Assembly (NCBI GenBank): GCA_945906765.1
Contig: CAMDRF010000022.1
Coordinates: 1-36,798, forward strand
Reading direction: 5' to 3'
DNA: 36,798 nt
Source of the DNA: Nitrosovibrio sp. Nv4
Lineage (GTDB): Bacteria > Pseudomonadota > Gammaproteobacteria > Burkholderiales > SG8-39
Shown: positions 8,849 to 18,611 of the stretch, one piece after another
Layout: each line of letters begins with the position of its first letter
Numbering within the stretch: the stretch's first letter is position 1
Notes under the pieces: generated by a model
The model's input: only the letters and a program-made list of their open reading frames with translations
The model's database searches: none
Told to the model about the DNA's origin: nothing
Translations under genes and position numbers: made by a program

Positions 8849-9673
8849 ATGCCGCAACGCCGCACCGTGTTCTTCGTCTCCGATGGCACCGGCATCACCG
8901 CGCAGATGCTGGGACACAGCCTGCTCACCCAGTTCGAGGGGGTGGAGTTCAACCAGGTGACCCTGCCGTTTGTCGACACTGTGGACAAGGCCAACGAGTG
9001 CCTGGAGCGCATCGAGCGGGAATCGCTGCGCGGCAGCGGCCAGCCGATCGTCTTTTCCACCCTGGTGAACGGCGACGTGCGGGAAGTGGTGCGCCGCGCC
9101 AATGCGCTGTTCGTCGATTTCTTCGAGACCTTCATCGGCCCGATCGAGGGCGAGTTGGGCATCAAGTCGAGCCACACCGTCGGCCGTTCGCACAGCAGCA
9201 CCGACAAGCAGGAATACAAGCAGCGCATCGAGGCGATCAATTTCACCATGGCGCACGACGACGGCGCCTCGCACCGCGAACTGAACGACGCCGACGTGAT
9301 CCTGGTGGGGGTCTCGCGCAGCGGCAAGACGCCCACCAGCCTCTATCTGGCGCTGCAGTTCGGCGTCAAAGCGGCGAACTACCCGCTGATCCCGGAGGAT
9401 TTCGAACGCAACAGCCTGCCCGAAGCCCTGCTCACGCAGAAGAAAAAACTCTACGGCCTGACCATCGCGCCCGAGCGGCTGCAGGAGATCCGGCGCGAGC
9501 GCCGGCCGGGCAGCCAGTATGCGGACCCCGCCAACTGCCGCTACGAGATCGAGCAGGCCGAGGCGCTGATGCGCCGCGAAGGCATCCGCTGGATCAATTC
9601 CACGGCGAAATCAATCGAGGAAATCGCCACCACGATCCTGCGCGAACTCAGGCTCGAGCGGCACGTTTACTGA
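8849..9673 (+). CDS. ppsR: PEP synthase regulatory protein (bifunctional Ser/Thr kinase/pyrophosphorylase)
   Basis: A 274-residue PSRP (DUF299) protein that inactivates PEP synthase by ADP-dependent phosphorylation of a Thr near the catalytic His and reactivates it by Pi-dependent removal. Visible: [19 protein letters not shown] at the N-terminus, and the P-loop GVSRSGKT at 154-161 followed by PTSLYLA, then NYPLIPEDF and [10 protein letters not shown]. Its target gene ppsA is divergent and 21 bp away, so target and regulator are paired. The 3' end overlaps that of the convergent trmH-family gene by 26 nt. The Shine-Dalgarno is weak. Confidence 0.95.
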   Translation: MPQRRTVFFVSDGTGITAQMLGHSLLTQFEGVEFNQVTLPFVDTVDKANECLERIERESLRGSGQPIVFSTLVNGDVREVVRRANALFVDFFETFIGPIEGELGIKSSHTVGRSHSSTDKQEYKQRIEAINFTMAHDDGASHRELNDADVILVGVSRSGKTPTSLYLALQFGVKAANYPLIPEDFERNSLPEALLTQKKKLYGLTIAPERLQEIRRERRPGSQYADPANCRYEIEQAEALMRREGIRWINSTAKSIEEIATTILRELRLERHVY

Positions 9674-10427
9674 ACTCGTAGAAGCAGATCGCGGCGGCAG
9701 CCGCGACGTTCAGCGATTCGGCACCACCCGGCATCGGGATTGTCACCTTCAACCCGGCTTGCACCGCCAGCGCTTCACTCACGCCCTGCCCTTCGGCACC
9801 GAACAACCAGCCGATCCTCCCGGAAAGCTCGGCGTCCACAAGCGCGACGCCGCCACGCGGAACAGTGCAGATGACCTTCCCTCCAAAACCAGCGATAGCC
9901 GCGCCCAGTTCAGCGCTCTCCTGGATAGTCATCACAAAATGCGCGCCCATCCCGGCCCTGAGCACCTTGGGTGACCAGGCATCGGCGCATCCTCGCCCCA
10001 GCACCGCATGCCGGATGCCAAAGGCGGCGGCGCTGCGCAGTATCGTTCCCACGTTGCCGGCGTCCTGGATAGCTTCGAGGATTACACATGCTTTGGCGGA
10101 TTTCAATTCCTGCGAGCCGAGCGGGATGGAGATCTCGGCAGCGACGCCGGTCGGTGTTTCCGCATCGCAGATTTGCCGGAACAGGGAATCGGCAAGCAGT
10201 ACCGGTGTCCTGCCTGATCGTTCCACCAGCGAGGAGAGTTCGGGCCGCTGAGACCCGGACTTGCTGAGAATCAGGCTTTCAACAGCCTTGCCGGCCTGGA
10301 GATAAGCGGAGATCAGGTTCTCGCCTTCAATGATTGCGCGCCGCTGCTTGCGTCGTTCGCGCGCGTCGCGCGTCAGTTCGCGCCAGCGGCGCACGCGCGG
10401 ATTGTCGCGGGAAGTGAGGATGCTCAT
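9648..10427 (-). CDS. TrmH/SpoU family RNA 2'-O-methyltransferase
   Basis: A 259-residue SPOUT methyltransferase. An N-terminal RNA-binding part ([33 protein letters not shown]) precedes the three SpoU motifs: [31 protein letters not shown] and [23 protein letters not shown]. Methylates the 2'-OH of a ribose in rRNA or tRNA. The target cannot be read from the sequence. RlmB-like proteins are the closest layout. The ATG at 10427 overlaps the rnhB stop as ATGA, making this the last gene of the long operon starting at rpsB. Its end overlaps ppsR on the other strand. Confidence 0.88.
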   Translation of the reverse strand: MSILTSRDNPRVRRWRELTRDARERRKQRRAIIEGENLISAYLQAGKAVESLILSKSGSQRPELSSLVERSGRTPVLLADSLFRQICDAETPTGVAAEISIPLGSQELKSAKACVILEAIQDAGNVGTILRSAAAFGIRHAVLGRGCADAWSPKVLRAGMGAHFVMTIQESAELGAAIAGFGGKVICTVPRGGVALVDAELSGRIGWLFGAEGQGVSEALAVQAGLKVTIPMPGGAESLNVAAAAAICFYEFSKRAARA

Positions 10428-11032
10428 GCGGGGCGCAGGAGACGCCGCACCGGCGCGAAGCTGCGGCGGTGGATCTCGCTCGGCCCATGGCGTTCCAGCA
10501 GCGCCAGGTGCTCGGGCGTCGGATAGCCCTTGTGACGGTCGAAGCAATACTGCGGGAAACGATCGTGCATGCGGCGCATCTCCGCGTCGCGCGCGGTCTT
10601 GGCGAGAATGGATGCAGCCGAGATCACCGGATACAGCCGGTCGCCCTGCACGATGGCGCGCGCGCGGCAGGCGAGCTTCGGGCAGCGGTTGCCATCAATC
10701 CACGCCTCGTCCGGTCGCATGCCCAGGCCTGCCAGCGCGCGTTGCATGGCGAGCATCGTGGCCTGCAGGATATTCAGATGATCGATTTCTTCGACGCTGG
10801 CATGCGCGATCGAAAACGCCAAGGCGCGTTCTCGAATTGTTACAGACAGAATCTCCCGTCGTGAAGCGCTCAAGAGCTTCGAGTCTTTCAACCCTTCGAT
10901 CGGTCTGCCCGTGTCCAGAACAACGGCTGCAGCGTAAACAGGCCCCGCCAGCGGGCCACGTCCCGCTTCATCTACGCCGCACACGCAAGCGGCTCGTCCG
11001 CTTGCGTCCTTCCGGTTAGCTACGGCCCGCAT
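10424..11032 (-). CDS. rnhB: Ribonuclease HII
   Basis: Cuts RNA in RNA-DNA hybrids and excises misincorporated ribonucleotides. 202 residues with the family motifs: [14 protein letters not shown] (catalytic Asp21 and Glu22), [16 protein letters not shown] (Asp113), [20 protein letters not shown] (carrying the last acidic residue) and HKGYPTPEH. The ATG at 11032 overlaps the last 17 nt of lpxB. A GTG inside would cut into the first strand before the motif. The lpxA-lpxB-rnhB order is conserved across proteobacteria. Confidence 0.95.
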   Translation of the reverse strand: MRAVANRKDASGRAACVCGVDEAGRGPLAGPVYAAAVVLDTGRPIEGLKDSKLLSASRREILSVTIRERALAFSIAHASVEEIDHLNILQATMLAMQRALAGLGMRPDEAWIDGNRCPKLACRARAIVQGDRLYPVISAASILAKTARDAEMRRMHDRFPQYCFDRHKGYPTPEHLALLERHGPSEIHRRSFAPVRRLLRPA

Positions 11033-12179
11033 CGATCACCGCCAGCACCGCATCCGCGGCCTTCTGCGCGGTGTTCTGCCGCAGGGTGGCGTGGATCTCG
11101 TGGAATTTCTCGATCTGCCGGCGCTGCGCGGCGGCGTCCTGCAGCAGCGCGAGCAGCGCGTTGGCCAGATTGCCGGGAGTCGCTTTGTCCTGCACAAACT
11201 CTGGCACCAGGGCCTCGCCCGCGAGGATGTTTGGCAGGCCGATATTCTCCAGGTAGAGCATCCTGCGCATCAACGCCCAGGTAAATGGCGACTGCTTGTA
11301 GGCGATGACCATGGGCGTCTTGAACAGCGCGGCTTCCAGCGTTGCGGTGCCGCTTGCCACCACGGCGATGTCGGCAGCCGCCAGCGCCTCGTGGGAGTGG
11401 CCAAACAACAGCGTTAGGGGCAGGTTTGTCGCGTCGTGGCGCCGCAACGCCGTTTCGAACATTTCACGCGTCGCGCGGGAGGCGGTGGGGCAGACGAAAT
11501 ACGCGTTTGGCACGTCCTGCAGCAGGCGCCGCGCGGTAAGCACGAACAGGTCAGACATGTAGTGCAGTTCCGAGCGCCGGCTGCCCGGCAGCAGCGCCAC
11601 GACGCGGCTGCCCGCCGGTACGCGCAGGTCGGTCCGCGCTTTCGCCTTGTCCGGTTCCATGGGGATCACATCGGCGAGCGGATGCCCGACATAGGTCACC
11701 GGAATGCCCGCCTTCTCGTACAGCGCCGGCTCAAACGGAAACAGGGTCAGCAGGTGAGTCACCGAGCGCACGATCCGGCGCGTGCGCCAGCCGCGCCACG
11801 CCCAGATGGACGGACTGACGTACTGGATCGCGGGAATGCCCGCGTCCTTCAGCGTGCGCTCCAGATCGAGATTGAAATCGGAGGAATCCACGCCGATGAA
11901 CGCCGCCGGGCGCTCGCGCAGCATGCGCTCGGAAATCTGCCGCCGGATTCCCATGATTTCCCGGTAATGGCGCAGTACCTCCGCGTAGCCGCGCACCCCG
12001 AGCTTGTCCATCGGCACGTGGGACTCGAATCCCTGCGCGATCATCCTCGGGCCGCCGATGCCGGAGAAGCGCAGTGCCGGGCGGCGTGCCTTGAGGGCGG
12101 CAATCAAGTGCGCGCCCAGCAGATCGCCCGAGGCCTCCGCGGCCACCATGCCGACGTGGACGCTGGTTTCTGAATGCAC
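11016..12179 (-). CDS. lpxB: Lipid-A-disaccharide synthase
   Basis: Joins UDP-2,3-diacylglucosamine and lipid X into the lipid A disaccharide at the inner membrane. 387 residues of glycosyltransferase family 19: [18 protein letters not shown] at the N-terminus, [55 protein letters not shown], and [22 protein letters not shown] 15-nt gap separates it from lpxA upstream and rnhB overlaps its 3' end. Length is normal (E. coli 382). Confidence 0.96.
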   Translation of the reverse strand: MHSETSVHVGMVAAEASGDLLGAHLIAALKARRPALRFSGIGGPRMIAQGFESHVPMDKLGVRGYAEVLRHYREIMGIRRQISERMLRERPAAFIGVDSSDFNLDLERTLKDAGIPAIQYVSPSIWAWRGWRTRRIVRSVTHLLTLFPFEPALYEKAGIPVTYVGHPLADVIPMEPDKAKARTDLRVPAGSRVVALLPGSRRSELHYMSDLFVLTARRLLQDVPNAYFVCPTASRATREMFETALRRHDATNLPLTLLFGHSHEALAAADIAVVASGTATLEAALFKTPMVIAYKQSPFTWALMRRMLYLENIGLPNILAGEALVPEFVQDKATPGNLANALLALLQDAAAQRRQIEKFHEIHATLRQNTAQKAADAVLAVIDAGRS

Positions 12180-12194
12180 GAGCTTCGCGTGCCC

Positions 12195-12965
12195 CTAGCG
12201 AATGTAGCCGCGCTTCGAAGCGTCGAGGAAATCCGCGATCACGCGCACTTCGGCGCAGGCAACGGCCTGCGTCTCGAGCTCGCGCCGCACTTCCTCCTGG
12301 CCGAACCCGCTGCGGTAGATCGTGCGATACGCCCGTTTCAGGGCATCGATGGTCTCGCCCGAGCGGCCGCGCCGCCGCAGCCCGACGCTGTTGATGCCGT
12401 AAGGCTGCGCCATGTTGCCCGCCGCCCGGACATAGGGCGGCAGATCCCGGTCGAGATAGGTACCCATGCCGGTGAAACTGTGCTCGCCGATGCGCACGAA
12501 CTGATGCACCAGCGTGGTCGCGCCGAGGATCGCCCAGTCGCCGACCTGGACATGGCCGGCCAGCTCGCAGGCGTTGGCGAATATGGTGTGGCTGCCGATC
12601 TGGCAATCGTGGGCGAAGTGCACGTAGGCCATGATCCAGTTGTCGTTGCCGACGCGGGTCACGCGCGCGTCGCCGATCGTGCCCCGGTTGATCGTCACGT
12701 ACTCGCGGATCGTGTTGCCGTCGCCAATTTCCACCGAGGTGTCTTCGCCCGCGTACTTCTTGTCCTGCGGCGTGCCGCCAAGCGAGGCGAACTGCAGAAT
12801 GCGGTTGTCGCGCCCGATCTTCGTGCGCCCTTCGATCACTACATGCGGGCCGATCACGGTGCCCTCCCCCACTTCGACCTGCGCGCCGATCAGCGAGTAG
12901 GCGCCGACCGCCACATTCGCCGCGAGCCGCGCGCCGGGCTCGACGATCGCGGTGGGATGGATCAT
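12195..12965 (-). CDS. lpxA: UDP-N-acetylglucosamine O-acyltransferase
   Basis: Adds the first 3-hydroxyacyl chain to UDP-GlcNAc, the first step of lipid A synthesis, in the cytoplasm. 256 residues: a left-handed parallel beta-helix built from hexapeptide repeats (IGPHVVIEG, KIGRDNRI and so on), the catalytic-His segment YVHFAHDCQIG, the family stretch LAGHVQVGDWAILGATTLVHQF, and a C-terminal helical domain (GINSVGLRRRGRSGETIDAL). MIHPTAIVEPGA fixes the start at 12965, which overlaps the fabZ stop as ATGA, so the two are translationally coupled. Confidence 0.96.
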   Translation of the reverse strand: MIHPTAIVEPGARLAANVAVGAYSLIGAQVEVGEGTVIGPHVVIEGRTKIGRDNRILQFASLGGTPQDKKYAGEDTSVEIGDGNTIREYVTINRGTIGDARVTRVGNDNWIMAYVHFAHDCQIGSHTIFANACELAGHVQVGDWAILGATTLVHQFVRIGEHSFTGMGTYLDRDLPPYVRAAGNMAQPYGINSVGLRRRGRSGETIDALKRAYRTIYRSGFGQEEVRRELETQAVACAEVRVIADFLDASKRGYIR

Positions 12966-13420
12966 TGCGCCGCCGGCTCGGCCGGGCGAACCGTGCACAG
13001 GATGTCGGCCTCCGCGACGAGCGTATCGCCGACGCGCGCCGTGCAGCCGAATTTCCAGATGCCGCGCTTGGAACCGAGGATCGTGACTTCGATCATGAGC
13101 TGGTCGCCGGGCTCGACCGGTCGCTTGAAGCGCGCGTTGTCGATGCCGGCGTAGTAATAGACCGACTTGTCGTCCGGCTTTCTGTCCAGGGTGCGGAACA
13201 CCAGGATGCCGGCCGCCTGCGCCATCGCTTCCAGGATCAGAACCCCGGGCATCACCGGCCGGTGCGGGAAATGCCCGGGGAAATATGGTTCGTTGGCGGA
13301 CACGTTTTTCAGCGCCAGGATCCGCTTGCCCGGCTCGCACTCCATGACCCTGTCGATCATCAGGATCGGAAAACGCTGCGGCAGGTGCGAAAGCACCTGG
13401 TGGATGTCCATGTCAACCAT
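12962..13420 (-). CDS. fabZ: 3-hydroxyacyl-ACP dehydratase FabZ
   Basis: Dehydrates 3-hydroxyacyl-ACP in fatty acid synthesis and competes with LpxA and LpxD for the same substrate pool, which explains its place between them. 152 residues of the hot-dog fold: LSHLPQRFPILMIDRV, the catalytic His in YFPGHFPHRPVMPG and the catalytic Glu in VLILEAMAQAAG. The ATG at 13420 has GGAG at 7 nt and overlaps the lpxD end by 8 nt. A second ATG at 13411, 1 nt after the lpxD stop, is an alternative. Confidence 0.96.
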   Translation of the reverse strand: MVDMDIHQVLSHLPQRFPILMIDRVMECEPGKRILALKNVSANEPYFPGHFPHRPVMPGVLILEAMAQAAGILVFRTLDRKPDDKSVYYYAGIDNARFKRPVEPGDQLMIEVTILGSKRGIWKFGCTARVGDTLVAEADILCTVRPAEPAAQ

Positions 13421-14399
13421 CGCCCTTCTCCTTCTTCTGGATTCGTTTCTCGAGAGAACGGACGCGGTCCATCAGGTCCGCGAGATGCCGTACCACCGCG
13501 GTATTGCGGGCCCAGGATTCGTTGTCGTCGGCGGGGAACATTCCGGTGTAGGTGCCGGGCTTGAGGATCGAGCGCGAAATCACCGTGTCGGCGGATACGT
13601 GCGCGTGGTCGCAGATCGAAAGATGCCCGAGGATCAGAGCGCCGGCACCGATGGTGCAATGGCTGCCGATGTGGGCGCTGCCCGCGACCGCAACGCAACC
13701 GGCCATCGCGGTATGCGCGCCGACGCGGCAGTTGTGCCCGATCTGGATCTGGTTATCGAGCTTGACCCCGTCGCCGATCACGGTGTCGTCCATCGCGCCG
13801 CGGTCGATGGTGGTGTTGGCGCCGATTTCGACATCGTCGCCGATGCTCACGGAACCGATCTGGGGAATCTTCAGCCAGCGGCCGTCCTCCCTGGCGATGC
13901 CGAATCCGTCGGCCCCGATCACGGCGCCCGAGTGGACGATGGCGCGCGCCCCGATGCGGCAGCCGGGGTAAACCACCACTCCCGGATACAGACAACTGTC
14001 ATCACCCAGCGTCACCCCATCGCCAACCGCGCAGCCAGGGCCGATTGATACGCGCGCGCCCAATCTGGCGGACGTTGCGACGCTCGCCGATGGATGGACG
14101 CCCAGTTCCTGCGTGATGCGCGGATTGAACAGCTGAGATACGCGGGCGAAGTAGCTGTAAGGATCTGAGCAGACGATCCTTGGCAACGCCGTCAGCCCCT
14201 CCGCATCGGCGGCAAGAATCACGGCAGAAGCGCCGCTGCCCGCCAGTTGCGCGCGAAATCTGGGATTGGAGAGAAAGGTAATCTGGCCGGGAGCTGCCCG
14301 CTCCAGCGAACCGACCTGGTGGATCAGTACTTCCTGCGGACCGGCAATGCGTCCGCCAAGCCGGGTCGCGATCTGCGCGAGCGTGAACGGCCCGGGCAT
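13413..14399 (-). CDS. lpxD: UDP-3-O-(3-hydroxyacyl)glucosamine N-acyltransferase
   Basis: Adds the second hydroxyacyl chain in lipid A synthesis. 328 residues: an N-terminal uridine-binding domain (FTLAQIATRLGGRIAG; GQITFLSNPRF), a long hexapeptide-repeat beta-helix (IGARAIVHSGAVIGADGFG; IGANTTIDRGAMDDTVIG), the catalytic His in NQIQIGHNCRVG, and a C-terminal helix that is unusually charged here (RVRSLEKRIQKKEKGDG). The start codon lies 1 nt after the skp stop, so coupling is likely. Confidence 0.96.
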   Translation of the reverse strand: MPGPFTLAQIATRLGGRIAGPQEVLIHQVGSLERAAPGQITFLSNPRFRAQLAGSGASAVILAADAEGLTALPRIVCSDPYSYFARVSQLFNPRITQELGVHPSASVATSARLGARVSIGPGCAVGDGVTLGDDSCLYPGVVVYPGCRIGARAIVHSGAVIGADGFGIAREDGRWLKIPQIGSVSIGDDVEIGANTTIDRGAMDDTVIGDGVKLDNQIQIGHNCRVGAHTAMAGCVAVAGSAHIGSHCTIGAGALILGHLSICDHAHVSADTVISRSILKPGTYTGMFPADDNESWARNTAVVRHLADLMDRVRSLEKRIQKKEKGDG

Positions 14400-14400
14400 G

Positions 14401-14940
14401 TCATTTTGCGACGGCGGGCGGCTTGCCTTCCATCGCCTTGATCACCTTGTCGGTGATATCAATGCGCGGGTTCGCGTAGGCGGCTTCCTGGAAAATGATG
14501 TCGTACTTCTCCGACTCGGCGATCTGGCGGATGATCCGGTTCGCCTGTTCGATCACCTGGCCGAGTTCCTCGTTGCGGCGCTGGTTCACGTCTTCGCGGT
14601 ACTCGCGCTGCTTGCGCTGGAATTCGCGGTTCAGATCGTTGAAATCGCGCTCCTTGTTGCGGCGCTGCGCTTCCGGCATGGTGACCGAATCCTTCTCCAG
14701 TTCGTCCTGAGCACGCTTGAGCTGGTCGGCAACTTTGCCAAGTTCCGTCTCACGCTTGGCAAACTCGACTTCGAGTTTTTTCTGCGCGCGCAGCGCAGGC
14801 TGCGAGTCGCGCACGATGCGCTCGATCAGGACGACGCCGATCTTGCCTTGCGCGAGCGCCTGGCCTGCGGGCGCGGCAAGGCACAGCGCGGCGATGGCGG
14901 GCGCGGCGGCGGCAATCAGGGATTTCAGGTGCATATGCAT
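14401..14940 (-). CDS. skp: Periplasmic chaperone Skp/OmpH
   Basis: Holds unfolded outer-membrane proteins in the periplasm on the way to the BAM complex encoded next door. The 179-residue protein starts with a Sec signal peptide (hydrophobic Ala/Leu-rich stretch ending PAGQALAQ), then KIGVVLIERIVRDSQPALRAQKKLE, a long charged coiled coil rich in Lys, Glu, Arg and Gln, and the OmpH-type end YDIIFQEAAYANPRIDITDKVI. I chose the ATG at 14940; an ATG at 14934 and a TTG at 14958 are in frame. bamA ends 21 nt upstream of this start. Confidence 0.93.
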   Translation of the reverse strand: MHMHLKSLIAAAAPAIAALCLAAPAGQALAQGKIGVVLIERIVRDSQPALRAQKKLEVEFAKRETELGKVADQLKRAQDELEKDSVTMPEAQRRNKERDFNDLNREFQRKQREYREDVNQRRNEELGQVIEQANRIIRQIAESEKYDIIFQEAAYANPRIDITDKVIKAMEGKPPAVAK

Positions 14941-14961
14941 GCGGCGATTTCCGTTCAAGCT

Positions 14962-17244
14962 CTAGAAGGCGGCTCCAATATTTAATTGTAACCTCTCGAT
15001 TCGGTCGATGCCCTTCTTCTGGTTGAGCGGCTGCGCTATCGATATTTTCAGCGGCCCGAACGGAGAACTCCAGGCCAGGCCGAGGCCGGCCGAGTAGCGC
15101 ATCTCTCCGAACGAGATTTTCTGGTCCACGCCATAGACCTGGCCGGCATCCAGGAACGCCGTAAGCCGCAGCGACTTGTCCGCCTGCGCGCCCGGCATGG
15201 GGAAAAGAATCTCGGCGCCGCCGGTGATTTTGCGTGTGCCGCCAAGCACGTTGGCCGCCGCATCCTGCGGACCGAGCGAGAAGGCCCGATAGCCACGCAC
15301 CGAACCCGGTCCGCCGGCATAGAAATTCTTGAAAAACGGCACCGGCTTGCCGCTGAGGCCATGGACGTAGCCGAATTCTCCGTTCAAGGCGAGAGTCACG
15401 GTCCGGCTTAGGGGAAAGAACCTCTGTTCGCTGGCGGTGAAACGGTAGTACTGAAGCCCGCCGGCGGAGCCTTCGACCGACGCACGGGTCACCCCGCCGC
15501 GGGTCGGCAAGATCGCGCTGTCCCGCTTGTCACGACCCCAGGCGACCGAGCCGGTACCGTAGGTGTAGCTATTGCCAAAAATGGAAGCGAAATTCACGTA
15601 ACTCGCTGCGCTGGTGGGCGTCAGTCCGAGCTTTACGTGCTCGGCGCTCAGGCCAAAATTGACGCCGTCTGTTTCGCTCAGCGGATAACCGAATTTGATG
15701 CCGCCACCAAGTGTATCGGTGCTATAGCCGCCAACTGCAAGGCTGGACGCATCCACTTTGCGCTTGTAAACGTCGAAGCCCTGGCTGATGCCGTCTACCG
15801 TGAAGTACGGGTTGAGATACGACAGGGCATAGGTCTGGTTTACCTTGCCGCTGTTCACCTGCGCTGAGATGAATTTTCCGCTGCCAAAAACATTGGACTG
15901 CGACACCGAGCCGGAAACCACTATCTTGTCCACTGTGGAAAATCCGGCGCCGAGGAGCATCGAGCCGGTCGGCTTCTCTTCAACTGTGAAATTCACATCC
16001 ACCTGGTCGGCGCTGTCTGCAACCGGCGCGGTCTCGACGTTGACGTCCTTGAAATACTGGGTCCGGTCGATGCGCGTCTTCGAGAGCTGTATCTTGGAGG
16101 CGTCGTAATACGAGCCTTCGAGCTGGCGCATCTCGCGCCGCACCACTTCGTCCCGCGTCTTGGTGTTGCCGGCGACGCTGATGCGCCGCACGTACACGCG
16201 CCGGCCGGGATCCACCACGATGGTGAACGCTACCGTGCGCTTTTCCTTGTCGACCTGGGGAACCGCGCTCGCATTGGCGAACGCATAACCTTCGTTGCCG
16301 AGCCGGTCAGTGATCGCCTTGGTCGATTCCGTGAGCCGCAGGCGCGAAAATACCTCGCCCGGCTTCACCCGCAGCAGCTTTTCCAGTTCCTCGCGCGGCA
16401 CCAGCATCTGGCCGTCGAGCCCGACCGCCGAGACCGTGTATTTCTCGCCCTCGGTTATGTTGATGGTGATGTAGATGTCCTTCCTGTCGGGCGTGATCGA
16501 CACCTGCGTGGAATCGACCGCGAAATCGATGTAGCCGCGGTCCTGGTAGAACGACCTGAGCGTCTCCAGGTCGGCGCCAAGTCGCTGCTTGGAGTACTGG
16601 TCGTGCTTGGTGTACCAGGTCAGCCAGCCTGGAGTGCGCAGAACAAACTCGTCGAGCAGCTCTCTTTCGCGGAAGGCCTGCGCGCCGACGAGGTTGATGG
16701 CGCGGATCTTCGCCACCTCGTTCTCGACCACGGTGATGCTGATGCCCACCCGGTTGCGCTCGAGCGGCGTCACGGTGGTCTGCACGTCCGCCGCGTAGCG
16801 GCCGCGAGAAAGGTACTGCCGCTTCAGTTCCTGCTCGGAGTTGTCGAGCACCGAACGGTCGAATGTCCGACCCTCTGACAGCCCTACCTCGCGCAAGATT
16901 TTACGCAGCGTTTCATTGTCGAATTCCTTCACGCCGACGAAAGTGATCTGCGCAATCGCAGGGCGCTCGTCCACGCTGACCACCAGCACGTCATTCTCGA
17001 CTTCGAGGCGGACATCGCGGAAAAAGCCGGTCGCGAACAGCGCCCGCAGCGCCTGCTGCGCTTTTTCCTCGGTCATGGTCTCGCCGACCTTCACCGGCAG
17101 GTAGCTGAACACCGTGCCTGCCTCGGTCCGCTGCAGGCCCTCCACGCGGATGTCCTTGACGACGAAGGGCGCGAAAGACTGTGCAAGGACGGCGCCGGCC
17201 AATGCAAACAGCGCGCAGGCCACCGCGAGATTACGAATGCGCAT
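14962..17244 (-). CDS. bamA: Outer membrane protein assembly factor BamA
   Basis: The essential channel that inserts beta-barrel proteins into the outer membrane. 760 residues: a signal peptide cut near LAQSFAPF, five POTRA domains (from VVKDIRVEGLQRTEAGTVF to VNFTVEEKP), and the 16-strand barrel with the loop-6 motif GGPGSVRGYRAF and a C-terminal Phe (LNIGAAF) recognised by BAM itself. ATG at 17244 is preferred; a GTG directly before it shares a base with the rseP stop. Neighbours rseP, skp and lpxD are the conserved envelope cluster. Confidence 0.96.
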   Translation of the reverse strand: MRIRNLAVACALFALAGAVLAQSFAPFVVKDIRVEGLQRTEAGTVFSYLPVKVGETMTEEKAQQALRALFATGFFRDVRLEVENDVLVVSVDERPAIAQITFVGVKEFDNETLRKILREVGLSEGRTFDRSVLDNSEQELKRQYLSRGRYAADVQTTVTPLERNRVGISITVVENEVAKIRAINLVGAQAFRERELLDEFVLRTPGWLTWYTKHDQYSKQRLGADLETLRSFYQDRGYIDFAVDSTQVSITPDRKDIYITINITEGEKYTVSAVGLDGQMLVPREELEKLLRVKPGEVFSRLRLTESTKAITDRLGNEGYAFANASAVPQVDKEKRTVAFTIVVDPGRRVYVRRISVAGNTKTRDEVVRREMRQLEGSYYDASKIQLSKTRIDRTQYFKDVNVETAPVADSADQVDVNFTVEEKPTGSMLLGAGFSTVDKIVVSGSVSQSNVFGSGKFISAQVNSGKVNQTYALSYLNPYFTVDGISQGFDVYKRKVDASSLAVGGYSTDTLGGGIKFGYPLSETDGVNFGLSAEHVKLGLTPTSAASYVNFASIFGNSYTYGTGSVAWGRDKRDSAILPTRGGVTRASVEGSAGGLQYYRFTASEQRFFPLSRTVTLALNGEFGYVHGLSGKPVPFFKNFYAGGPGSVRGYRAFSLGPQDAAANVLGGTRKITGGAEILFPMPGAQADKSLRLTAFLDAGQVYGVDQKISFGEMRYSAGLGLAWSSPFGPLKISIAQPLNQKKGIDRIERLQLNIGAAF

Positions 17245-17246
17245 CA

Positions 17247-18611
17247 CTATCCCGAAAACAGGCGGTTAAGGTCGTTATAGAAAGCGAAAGCCATGACGAC
17301 GAGAAGCAGCGCCATGCCGACGCGCTGTCCGAGATCCAGGGCGCGCTCGGACACCGGGCTCCCCTTGATTATTTCGACCGAATAATACATCAAGTGCCCC
17401 CCATCAAGGAGCGGAATCGGCAGCAGATTCAGCACGCCAAGGCTGATGCTGATGAGCGCCAGGAAGGTGGCGTAGGCCAGCCATCCCATCTGCGCCGATT
17501 GACCGGCATAATCCGCGATCGTCACCGGGCCGGAGAGGTGCTTCCAGGACACTTCTCCGAGCAGCATCTTGCCCAGCATCCTGAGGCTGAAGATCGATAT
17601 GTCCCAGGTTTTGACGGCCGCTTTGGCGATGCTCTGCAGCGGTCCATAGCTGACCCTCACCACGATGCGATCCGATTCGGCCGCGGAGATGCTTGGCGCG
17701 ACCCCGATGCGCCCGACGCGCGCACCGTTCTCGGTCGCGGCGTCCGGGAGCACGTCGACTCGGAGTCGCGCGGCGCCGCGCTCCACGATCAGCGCGAGAA
17801 CCACTCCAGGCCGGACGCGGATCGCCTGCACCACCTGCTCCCAGGTTGCGACGTCCTCGCCGCCTGCCTGAACCACGCGGTCCTCCGCCCGCAGCCCGGC
17901 GCGCTCCGCCGCGCCGCCCGCAACCACGAGGCCGATCACCGGAGGCAACGGCGGCCGGTACAGGCGCAGCCCGATCTTCTCTAGCGCGTCGCTTTCCACT
18001 TCATCGGATGGATAGGTACGGAGGTCGAGAACATGCATCGCAATGTCGCCGCGCGCCCCGGACACTTCGAAACGCAGCGCCTCGCGCTGCAGCGCACCCT
18101 GCAGGACGCGCCAGCGCAGATCCTGCCAGGTAGCGATTGTTTCCCCCTCGATCGAGCGCACATTGTCCCCCGCGCTGAATCCCGCCACATGCGCCGGCGT
18201 GCCCGCCGCGGGCGCCGCGAGTACCGGCCGCGCTTCGGGCAGGCCGTACATGTAGAGCGCCGCGTAGACGGCGATCGCAAACAGGAAATTGAACGCAGGT
18301 CCGGCGACCACGATCAGGATGCGGCGGCCGACGCTCTGGCGGTTGAACGCGCGATGCACCTCCTGCGCGTCCACCGGCGCTTCCCGCTCGTCCAGCATCT
18401 TGACGTAGCCGCCGAACGGTATCGCGGCGATGCTCCATTCAGTGGCGTCGCGTCCGAGCCGCCAGGTGGCGAGCGGCCTGCCGAACCCGACCGAGAAGCG
18501 CAGCACGCGCACATTGCACAGGCGCGCGGCGAGATAGTGGCCGTACTCATGCACCACGATGAGCACGCCCAGCGCGACGATGAATGAGACAAGCGTATGC
18601 AGGAAACTCAT
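17247..18611 (-). CDS. rseP: Site-2 intramembrane metalloprotease RseP
   Basis: Cuts transmembrane anti-sigma factors (RseA for sigma-E) and signal-peptide remnants in the inner membrane. 454 residues: zinc-binding HEYGH at 21-25 in the first membrane helix, [11 protein letters not shown], two periplasmic PDZ domains ([40 protein letters not shown]) and the third zinc ligand in [17 protein letters not shown] at 18611 overlaps the dxr stop as ATGA. The end touches the bamA start. Its position lets the envelope-stress protease be made with the machine it monitors. Confidence 0.95.
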   Translation of the reverse strand: MSFLHTLVSFIVALGVLIVVHEYGHYLAARLCNVRVLRFSVGFGRPLATWRLGRDATEWSIAAIPFGGYVKMLDEREAPVDAQEVHRAFNRQSVGRRILIVVAGPAFNFLFAIAVYAALYMYGLPEARPVLAAPAAGTPAHVAGFSAGDNVRSIEGETIATWQDLRWRVLQGALQREALRFEVSGARGDIAMHVLDLRTYPSDEVESDALEKIGLRLYRPPLPPVIGLVVAGGAAERAGLRAEDRVVQAGGEDVATWEQVVQAIRVRPGVVLALIVERGAARLRVDVLPDAATENGARVGRIGVAPSISAAESDRIVVRVSYGPLQSIAKAAVKTWDISIFSLRMLGKMLLGEVSWKHLSGPVTIADYAGQSAQMGWLAYATFLALISISLGVLNLLPIPLLDGGHLMYYSVEIIKGSPVSERALDLGQRVGMALLLVVMAFAFYNDLNRLFSG

